Assembly (NCBI RefSeq): GCF_042661465.1
Contig: NZ_JBHSWE010000001.1
Span: 2,976,001-3,040,000 of the forward strand
Reading direction: 5' to 3'
Source: Marinobacterium_A aestuariivivens
GTDB lineage: Bacteria; Pseudomonadota; Gammaproteobacteria; Pseudomonadales; Balneatricaceae
DNA: 64,000 nt
Part shown: positions 55,730 through 64,000 of the stretch, one piece after another
Position numbering within the stretch: the first letter of the stretch is position 1
Layout: every line of letters begins with the position of its first letter
Notes under the pieces: generated by a model
The model's database searches: none
What the model was told of the DNA's origin: nothing
The model's input: only the letters and a program-made list of their open reading frames with translations
Position numbers and translations under genes: made by a program

Positions 55730-56492
55730 CTATTCCTCCCCGAGGTACGCCTTGATGACGTCCGGATTGTTCTTCACCTCGTCGGGCGTGCCGTCGGCCA
55801 GGGGGTGCCCTGGGCGATGACGTAGATATGGTCGGAGATACCCATCACCAGGCTCATGTCGTGCTCGATCAGCAGCACCGAGATCTCGTGCTCGTCGCGC
55901 AGTTGCACGATCAGCTCGTCGAGCTGCTTGGTTTCCCTCGGGTTGAGGCCGGCTGCCGGTTCGTCGAGCAGCAGCAGTTCCGGCTGGGTCACCATGCAGC
56001 GGGCGATCTCCAGCCGGCGCTGCTGACCGTAGGCCAGGTTGCCCGCCTCGCGGTTGGCGAAGTCGAGCATGTCGACCTGCTCCAGCCAGAAGGCGGCACG
56101 GTCCATCGCTTCCTGCTCCAGGCGGCGGTAGGACTTGGTCTTGAACAGCCCGGCCGCGATATTGGTGTTGAGGTGACGGTGCTGGGCGACCAGCATGTTC
56201 TCGATCACCGTCATGTTGGAAAACAGCCGCACATGCTGGAAGGTACGCACCAGCCCCTTGCGGGAGATGCGGAAATCCTTCAGTCCGGCGATCTGTTCGC
56301 CCTTGAACATGACGCTGCCGTCGGTCGGGATATAGAAGCCCGACAGGCAGTTGAATACCGTGGTCTTCCCGGCGCCATTGGGGCCGATAATGGATACGAT
56401 CTGGCGGTTCCTGACCGCCAGGTTGACGCTGTTGACCGCCAGCAGACCGCCGAAGCGCATGGTCAGGCCGTTAACGTCCAGCAGTAACTGAC

Positions 56493-56496
<4 letters not shown>
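55730..56496 (-). CDS. livG: Branched-chain amino acid ABC transporter ATPase LivG (frame break)
   Basis: ABC ATPase with GPNGAGKTTVFNCLSGFY, signature LAYGQQRRLEIARCMV and LLLDEPAAGLNP, the LivG/BraF pattern. The G-run 55801-55805 is one base short, truncating the frame 20 residues early in a wrong sequence; the restored end reads TPDEVKNNPDVIKAYLGEE, the family's conserved C-terminus. Restored length 255 aa. Its ATG overlaps the livM stop. Confidence 0.94.
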
Positions 56497-57743
<1,247 letters not shown>

Positions 57744-57744
<1 letters not shown>

Positions 57745-58670
57745 CAGACTTTCTCCACTTCCGGTTTGCCCAGCAGGCCGCTGGGACGGAACAGCAGGAT
57801 CAGCACCAGCAGGCCGAAGGAGACCACATCCTTGTACTCGGACGGGAAGTAGGCCGAGGTCAGGGCTTCGGTGACGCCGAGGATCAGGCCGCCGAGCATG
57901 GCGCCGGGAATCGAGCCGATGCCGCCGAGCACCGCCGCAGTAAACGCCTTGAGACCGGCGATAAAGCCGACGAAGGGGTTGACCACACCGTAGTAGAGGC
58001 CCAGCAGCAGGCCGGCGACGGCCGCCAGCGCCGCGCCGATGATGAAGGTCATGGCGATGGTGCGGTTGGTGTCGATGCCCAGCAGGTTGGTCATGCCCCG
58101 GTCTTCTGCACAGGCGCGGCAGGCACGGCCGATACGGGAACGGGAAATAAACAGGGTCAGGGCGGTCATACAGACGAAAGTGGCGGCCCAGATTATCAGC
58201 TGCATATAGGACAGCGAAACCTCGAACAGCTGCGGGTCGCCGAAGGTCCAGCCCCCGGAAATCTGCGGCGGCAGGGCGATATCGCGGGCGCCCTGTGCCA
58301 GCACCACGTAGTTCTGCAGAAAAATGGACATGCCGATCGCCGAAATCAGCGGGATCAGCCGGTTGGAACCGCGCAGCGGCCGGTAGGCCACGCGTTCGAC
58401 GGTCCAGCCATAAGTACTGGCAATCAGCACGGCAACGATCAACGCGATCAGCAGTATTACCGGCAGTGCCACCATCCCCATGCCGAGCAGGCCGGCGATG
58501 ACGATGAACGATATATAGGAACCGATCATGTAGATTTCGCCGTGGGCGAAATTGATCATGCCGATGATGCCATAGACCATTGTGTAGCCGATGGCGATCA
58601 GGGCATAGGTGGACCCGATCGTCAGCCCGTTGATGAGCTGCTGGAAGAGGTATAGAGACGCTTCAGTCAT
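57744..58670 (-). CDS. livH: Branched-chain amino acid ABC permease LivH
   Basis: 308 aa, about eight TM helices, LivH/BraD family: QQLINGLTIGSTYALIAIGYTMVYGIIGMINFAHGEIYMIG at the N-terminus (given in part), and the cytoplasmic loop RACRACAEDRGMTNLLGIDTN. It forms the membrane channel with LivM. Intact frame. Start ATG 58670. Confidence 0.96.
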
Positions 58671-58720
58671 AGGAAGAACCAGGTCGGATGGCGCCCGGAG
58701 TGCCTGTCAACGATGCAACA

Positions 58721-58754
58721 GGCACCACGATCCCGGATCGCGGGATCGGGTGCC
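58721..58754 (-). other. Strong hairpin between livJ and livH
   Basis: GGCACC-A-CGATCCCG / CGGGATCG-GGTGCC pairs over 14 bp with a 5-base loop and one bulged base. No T-run follows, so it is more likely an mRNA-stability or attenuation element that lets the binding protein be made in excess over the membrane parts. Confidence 0.7.
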
Positions 58755-58792
58755 AGGGTATCCGGCGGTAGCCGTGGATAGCCTTGTTTTAA

Positions 58793-59911
58793 TTATTGAA
58801 CCGGGGTTTTGCTGCCGTCTTGATGCAACTGGTAAACGACGAAGGTCGACTCGGTGAGATCGCCTTTTTCGTCGTACTTCACGTGACCGATCGCGGTATC
58901 GAACTCGTGGCTGCGGATGTATTCGGCCATCTTGAAGGGGTCGGTCTCGCCGGTTGCCTGAATGGTGTCGACCATTACCTGAACGGCGGAGTAGGCCGGG
59001 AATACGAACGGGCCGGTGGGGTCTTCGCCCTTGGCCTTGATGGCATCGACGCGCGCCTGGTTTTCGGGGTTCTGGTCGAACGCCTTGGGCGCGGTGGCGA
59101 GGACGCCCTCGACCGCTTCGCCGGCAATCTTGGCCAGGTCGGCATTCACGATGCCTTCAGGCCCCATGAACTGGGCGTCCAGGCCCTTCTCGCGCGACTG
59201 ACGCAGGATCAGGCCCAGCTCCGGGTGGTAGCCGCCGTAGTAGACGAAGTCGACATTTTCCTTTTTCAGCTTGGAGATCAGGGCGGAGAAGTCCTTGTCG
59301 CCCGGGGTGACGCCTTCGAACATCACCGGTGTCACGCCGTTGCCTTCGAGTGCGTTCTTGACGGTGGTCGCCAGGCCTTCGCCGTACTGCTGTTTGTCGT
59401 GGAGCACGGCCATGCGCTGCGGCTTGACGTTGTTGAGGATGTGCTCGGCGGCCAGAGAGCCCTGCAGGCTGTCCAGGCCGATGGTGCGGAAAATCAGCTG
59501 GTGGCCCTTCTCGGTGATGGTCGGGGACGTGGAAGCGGCGGTGATCATCAGCACGCCTTCTTCCTCGTAGATGTCGGAGGCAGGCTCGGTGGAGCTGGAG
59601 CAGAGGTGGCCGACCACATGCTGAATGCCGTCGTTGATGATCTTGTTGGCCACGGCCACGGCCTGTTTCGGGTCGCAGGCATCGTCGTAGATGACGCCTT
59701 CGAGCTCCATGCCGTTGACGCCACCGGCCTTGTTGATATCTTCGATGGCGGCCATGACGCCGATTTTCTGCATGTCGCCGTACTGGGCAACCGGTCCGGT
59801 AGCCGGGCCGGCGAGGGCGATTTTCAGTGTTTCAGCCTGGGTGGCGGCTGCGGATCCCATGATCGCCAGCGCGGTGCCGACGCTCAGCAACGTCCTTGAA
59901 AACTGTTTCAT
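58793..59911 (-). CDS. livJ: Branched-chain amino acid-binding periplasmic protein
   Basis: 372 aa, LIV-BP/BraC family. Signal peptide (MKQFSRTLLSVGTALAIMGSAAATQAE), then IALAGPATGPVAQYGDMQKIGVMAAIEDINKAGGVNG (in part) and the disulfide pair CDPKQA...GHLCSSSTEPASDIYEEEGVLMI. It captures Leu/Ile/Val in the periplasm for LivHMGF. GGGAAA stands 7 bases before ATG 59911. First gene of the operon. Also called braC in Pseudomonas. Confidence 0.94.
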   Translation of the reverse strand: MKQFSRTLLSVGTALAIMGSAAATQAETLKIALAGPATGPVAQYGDMQKIGVMAAIEDINKAGGVNGMELEGVIYDDACDPKQAVAVANKIINDGIQHVVGHLCSSSTEPASDIYEEEGVLMITAASTSPTITEKGHQLIFRTIGLDSLQGSLAAEHILNNVKPQRMAVLHDKQQYGEGLATTVKNALEGNGVTPVMFEGVTPGDKDFSALISKLKKENVDFVYYGGYHPELGLILRQSREKGLDAQFMGPEGIVNADLAKIAGEAVEGVLATAPKAFDQNPENQARVDAIKAKGEDPTGPFVFPAYSAVQVMVDTIQATGETDPFKMAEYIRSHEFDTAIGHVKYDEKGDLTESTFVVYQLHQDGSKTPVQ

Positions 59912-60288
59912 TGCAGTGTTTCCCGTTCGATTGTTGGTTCTTGAAGACAGTTTCTGTCTTTTTATTATCGACGCATACCTTTACTGGTTCTGCGCAATAA
60001 AATCAATTGTAGACAGCGATATGGCTGGCAATGGGTCTATCGGTCGATTTTTGACAGCAAGTCTCGGGCCATAACGCGTAACGCTTTTGTGGGAGCCCGC
60101 TCCGCGGGCGAATGGTCTCGGAGCCATGCCGAATCGCCCGGAGACCGGTCTCCCCTGACCGATATTGTCAGTCCGGATGCCGGGCAATGTTATTGTGAAT
60201 CCGCGGCCGATTCCGGATCCTTCAGTCCTGAACAATAATGACAACGACTGACTGGAGCTCGCGCCGAAACGTGGGCCTGGGTGACGAG
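59912..60288. promoter_or_regulatory. livJ leader palindrome, REP hairpin and gene-free stretch
   Basis: AAGACAG-TTT-CTGTCTT (59944-59960) is a perfect palindrome in the livJ leader, possibly an operator; on the plus strand it is followed by T's and resembles a small terminator. GCCCGC-TCC-GCGGGC (60095-60109) is the REP core also at 12056-12070. Otherwise no gene and no clear sigma-70 promoter could be picked. Confidence 0.5.
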
Positions 60289-61398
60289 ATGCTACAGGTT
60301 TCTTCCCTTCGCGGCGGCTGCTTCGGCCTGCTGCTCGGCCTGACGGCCGGGCTCGCCAGCGGCAGCCCGGCCGCGGCAACGTTCGACCGGTTGCAGGAGC
60401 CGGCCCTGATCAGCGGGCGCGCGACCGAAGCGCTGCTGCTCGACATCGTCCGCGCCGGCGAGCGGCTGGTGACGGTGGGTGAGCAGGGCACGGTGTTGTT
60501 GTCGGATGACCGCGGACGCAACTGGCGCCAGGCCCGGGTGCCCGTCAGCACGCTGCTGACGGCGGTCGCCTTCGTCGATGCCGATCTGGGCTGGGCGGTC
60601 GGCCACGACGGCACCGTATTGCACACCCGGGATGGGGGCGAGAACTGGACGCTGCAGCTCGAAGGCGATGCGATCAACCGGTCGCGGGTGGAGCAGCTCG
60701 AACGCGAGCTGGAGGCACTGCAGCAGAGGGCGACGGCGGACTCGACATTGCTCGAGGATGTCGAGTTTGCCCTCGAGGATGCCCGCTACGCCCTCGAAGA
60801 GGGACCCAGCACGCCGCTGCTGGATGTCTGGTTCCGCAATGCGCGCGAAGGTTTCGTGCTCGGCGCCTACGGGCAGCTGTTGCACACCCGCGATGGCGGG
60901 CAAAGCTGGCGCAGTCTCGGACATCGCCTGCCGAATCCCGACCGTTTCCATCTCAATGCGCTGCTGGCGACCTCCGGCGGCGATCTCTACATCGCCGGCG
61001 AAGCGGGGCTTCTGCTGCGCTCCCGCGATGGCGGCGAGCGCTGGGAGGCGCTGGCATCTCCCTACGAGGGCTCCTGGTTCGCGCTGGTCGAGCATCAGGG
61101 GCTCTACCTGATGGGGCTGCGTGGCCACCTCTACCACTCGGCGGCCGGCGACGACTGGGCGCCGGTCGACAGCGGTACCCGGGCCACCCTCAGCCAGGGG
61201 CTGGTCGCCGGTGAGCGCCTGATCCTGCTGGGGCAGGGCGGCGCGCTGCTGATCGGCGACAGCGTCCGCGGTTTCGAGCCGCTGGGTGGCCGGGGACGTC
61301 AGAGTCTCAGCGCCGGTCTCGTCACCGATCAGCGGCTGCTGCTCGTCGGCGAGAGCGGTATCCGCCGCCAGCCGCTGCCGGAGGGCCTTGCACCATGA
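60289..61398 (+). CDS. BNR/YCF48-like beta-propeller protein, exported
   Basis: 369 aa from ATG 60289: signal peptide (GCFGLLLGLTAGLASGSPAAA), then a beta-propeller with Asp-box repeats S-x-D-x-G-x-x-W seen four times (LLSDDRGRNW, LHTRDGGENW, LHTRDGGQSW, LRSRDGGERW). A coiled-coil insert (RVEQLERELEALQQRA) lies between blades. It resembles YCF48-like proteins that in many Proteobacteria are encoded just before an MMPL/RND exporter. ATG 60238 in frame is possible but has no ribosome site and puts charged residues before the leader. Its stop overlaps the exporter ATG. Function unknown. Confidence 0.8.
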   Translation: MLQVSSLRGGCFGLLLGLTAGLASGSPAAATFDRLQEPALISGRATEALLLDIVRAGERLVTVGEQGTVLLSDDRGRNWRQARVPVSTLLTAVAFVDADLGWAVGHDGTVLHTRDGGENWTLQLEGDAINRSRVEQLERELEALQQRATADSTLLEDVEFALEDARYALEEGPSTPLLDVWFRNAREGFVLGAYGQLLHTRDGGQSWRSLGHRLPNPDRFHLNALLATSGGDLYIAGEAGLLLRSRDGGERWEALASPYEGSWFALVEHQGLYLMGLRGHLYHSAAGDDWAPVDSGTRATLSQGLVAGERLILLGQGGALLIGDSVRGFEPLGGRGRQSLSAGLVTDQRLLLVGESGIRRQPLPEGLAP

Positions 61399-63784
61399 AA
61401 AATCCGCTTCTGCCGCTGCTGGGTCTGGTCAAGCGCAGCGAAGGGCTGGTCGAGCGAGGCCTCTTCCAGCACCCTGGCGCCGTCTTCACGCTGTTTCTGC
61501 TGATGACGCTCTGGCTCGGCTGGCAGGCCAGCCAGATCCGCCCCGATGCCAGCTTCGTCAAGATGATTCCGACGGGGCACCCCTATGTCGAGAACTTCCT
61601 CGAGTATCGCGACGACCTCGCCGGGCTCGGCAACAGCCTGCGGGTCGCGGTGGCAGCCAGGAGGGCGACATCTTCAGCGCAGGCTACCAGGAGACGCTGC
61701 GCCGGGTCACCGACGAGTTGTTCTACCTGCCGGGTGTCGATCGTGCGGCGCTGACCTCGATCTGGACGCCGAACGTGCGCTGGACCGAGGTCACCGAAGA
61801 GGGTTTCGTCGGCGGTCCGGTGATTCCGGACGATTATGACGGTTCGGCGCAGGCGCTGGAGCAGCTGCGCATCAATATCCTGCGCTCCGGCCAGGTCGGC
61901 CGCCTGGTCGCCAATGATTTCGGCTCCGCCATCGTGCAGGTACCGCTGCTGGACGTCGATCCCGAAACCGGCGACAAGCTCGATTATCAGGCGTTGTCGC
62001 ACAAGCTCGAGACCCGGGTGCGGGACCGGTACGAAAGCGACTCTATCCGCATCCATATCACCGGTTTCGCCAAGGTGGTCGGCGATCTGATCGACGGCGC
62101 CAGCGACGTGGCGCTGTTCTTCGCCGTTGCCTTCGCCGTGACGCTGGTACTGCTGTTCCTCGATTTCGGCAGCCTCGGCGGTACCCTGGTGCCGCTCGCC
62201 TGTTCGCTGGTCGCTGTGGTCTGGCAGCTTGGGCTGCTGCGCTGGCTCGGCTTCGGCCTCGATCCCTACTCGATGCTGGTGCCCTTTCTGGTGTTCGCCA
62301 TCGCGGTCAGTCACGGCGTGCAGGTCGTCAACACCGTCGCCCAGGAAGCGGCTGCCGGTGCCGACAGCCCGCTGGCGGCACGCCGCGCCTTCCGTACGCT
62401 CTACATCCCGGGGCTGACCGCGCTGCTGTCCGACGGCATCGGTTTCGTCACCCTGATGGTGATACAGATCCAGGTGATCCAGGACCTGGCGCTGGCCGCC
62501 GCCATCGGCGTCGCCGTCATCATCCTCACCAACCTGCTGCTGTTGCCGCTGCTGATGTCACGGGTCGGGGTGGGGCCGGCGGCGATCGAACGGGCGCGAC
62601 GTGCCCGGAGCGTTAGCGCGTCGCGCTGGCGTCTGCTCACCTTCTTCGCCCGTCCCCGCGGCGCCCTGCTGGCCCTGGCCGTTGCCCTGGCACTGGCGGT
62701 GCTGGGCGTGCAGCAGACCCAGGCGCTGAAGATCGGCGACCTGGATGCCGGTGCGCCGGAACTGCGCAAGGATTCGCGCTACAACCGCGACAACGCCTTC
62801 ATCACTTCGAACTATTCGACCTCGAGTGACGCCTTCGTGGTCATGGTGACGACGGAGGCGGAGCAGTGTTCGCGTTTTGCCACCCTGGGGCTCGTCGACC
62901 GCTTCCAGCACTACCTGACCGGCGTGCCCGGCATCCAGTCGAGCCTGTCGCTGGCCGATGTCGCCGAGCGGGTCACGGCCGGGCTCAACGAGGGCAGCCT
63001 GAAATGGCGCTCGGTCAGCCGCAACCAGTACGTCATCAACGCCTCCCTGGCCTATGTGCCCGGCGGGCTGATGAACGGCGACTGCTCGCTGTTGCCGGTG
63101 ATACTGTTTCTCGACGACCACCGGGCCGAGACGCTGCAGCGGGTGAGCGCGGCGGTGGCGGCTTTCGCGGACGCGCACGACAGCGACAGCGTGCAGTTCC
63201 GCATGGCGGCGGGCAATGCCGGCGTCGAGGCGGCGACCAATGAGGTGATTGGGGTTGCCCAGTACGAGATGCTGTTCTGGGTCTATGGCGTGGTCAGCCT
63301 GCTCTGCCTGCTGACCTTCCGCTCGCTGCGCACCGTGCTCTGCATCATTCTGCCGCTGGCCCTGACCTCGCTGCTGTGCCAGGCACTGATGGCGCGCCTC
63401 GGAATCGGCGTCAAGGTGGCGACGCTGCCGGTGATCGCCCTCGGCGTCGGTATCGGCGTCGACTACGGTATCTACATCTACAGCCGTCTCAACGGCTATC
63501 TGCAGCAGGGCCTGGCACTGCCGGACGCCTACCTGGCGACGCTGCGCACCACCGGCAAGTCGGTGGCCTTCACCGGCCTGACCCTGGCGATCGGGGTGGT
63601 GCTCTGGGTGCTGTCGCCGATCCGCTTCCAGGCCGACATGGGCATTCTGCTGACCTTCATGTTCCTCTGGAACATGCTCGGCGCGCTTATCCTGCTGCCG
63701 GCACTGTCCTGTCTGCTGTACCGGCATGGGCCCGGTACGGTGGTGCAACCGGCCTCGGAGCAAGCGGTGTCCAGGGTTTCGTGA
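61395..63784 (+). CDS. MMPL/RND-superfamily exporter (frame break)
   Basis: Restored 796 aa, about twelve TM helices in the 1+5, 1+5 RND pattern with two periplasmic loops. SHGVQVVNTVAQE and GVGIGVDYGIYIYSRLNGYLQQG are the intramembrane motifs of MMPL and hydrophobe/amphiphile exporters. The CC at 61657-61658 should be CCC, which joins MKNPLLPLLGLV...SLRVAVAA to QEGDIFSAGYQETLRRV. In related genomes this gene groups with a YCF48-like gene and with DUF1302/DUF1329 outer-membrane genes, thought to export or import hydrophobic molecules. Here only the BNR partner is within view. Coupled by ATGA. Confidence 0.85.
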
Positions 63785-64000
63785 GGCGTAAAGGGTGGCG
63801 GGTTACGTGTAACGCGTAACGCTGTTTGTGGGGCTTATGACCGTAATTGTCATCTATCCTTCATGGCATGGCTGCTATTAATACGGACCCTCTGTGACGG
63901 GTGAAAATTTTTGTCACTCATATTGGTAACTTTTGTTATTGGTCTGCTCCGGGGCATGAGCGATGCTGTAGTCATCGGCGGACGGAACGCCAAGATCCAT
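63785..64000. other. Window end, A/T-rich non-coding stretch
   Basis: It starts with GTAACGCGTAACGC repeat words shared with 45891 and 60071, then an A/T-richer part from 63840 that may hold a promoter. No good -35/-10 pair was found. An ATG at 63957 begins 15 open codons to the edge, too short to judge. Confidence 0.4.

Noticed and set aside
63957..64000. Start of a new gene (MSDAVVIGGRNAKIH)
   Set aside because: Only 15 codons before the edge, a weak ribosome site, and no recognisable family.

Overview
The window is a GC-rich chromosomal segment of a gammaproteobacterium related to the Pseudomonadales/Oceanospirillales. The evidence is the gene order hemA-prfA-prmC-moeB divergent from TPR lipoprotein-lolB-tRNA-prs-rplY-pth-ychF, the FimX-type protein, TamAB, Bra/Liv transport genes and abundant Pseudomonas-style REP palindromes. 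I could not assign a genus. Almost everything is housekeeping or conserved accessory chromosome; I saw no prophage, transposase, integron or CRISPR.

Layout. 1-3.6 kb: 3' end of tgt, yajC, secD, secF (Sec translocon accessory). 3.7-9.1 kb: rnr, a DedA-PAP2 membrane phosphatase fusion, serB. 9.2-18 kb (minus strand): a FimX-like regulator, a Met/Gln/Met/Gln tRNA cluster with a good promoter, ychF, pth, rplY, prs, tRNA-Gln, lolB and a TPR lipoprotein; ispE, usual between lolB and the tRNA, is missing. 18-24.3 kb: hemA, prfA, prmC, moeB-like, a CoA-binding protein, ridA-like and an MFS transporter. 24.3-27 kb: an expanded 15-bp tandem repeat and an NhaP2-type antiporter whose 5' end is preceded by four 143-bp tandem duplicates. 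27-33 kb: MOSC protein, asparaginase, ankyrin protein, LysR regulator, heavy-metal permease, AEC transporter, sixA. 33-34.8 kb: a sigma-54 activator followed by a sigma-54 promoter and a predicted structured RNA. 35-41 kb: tamA, tamB and a cold-shock gene. 41.4-49 kb: GNAT, two DUF4124-like secreted proteins, rimO, a Mut7-C protein, 1-Cys peroxiredoxin and a DUF294 nucleotidyltransferase. 49-54.7 kb: a symporter-histidine kinase, a small membrane protein, a membrane PAS-DnaQ exonuclease fusion and a stand-alone response regulator. 55-60 kb: the livJHMGF branched-chain amino acid ABC operon. 60-63.8 kb: a BNR-repeat protein and an MMPL/RND exporter.

Two cautions apply to the whole annotation. 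First, at least 19 frame breaks in 13 genes are each explained by one or two bases missing from G/C-rich tracts, including in essential prfA and pth. I treat these as sequencing under-calls and give each gene its full span. Second, intergenic regions are full of palindromic elements, several bounded by GTAGG and CCTAC, some of which supply stop codons to flanking genes.

The most interesting candidates for something undescribed are the sigma-54 activator/promoter/structured-RNA locus at 33.07-34.8 kb and the ATGA-linked array of repeated miniature ORFs in front of the antiporter at 26.3-26.9 kb.
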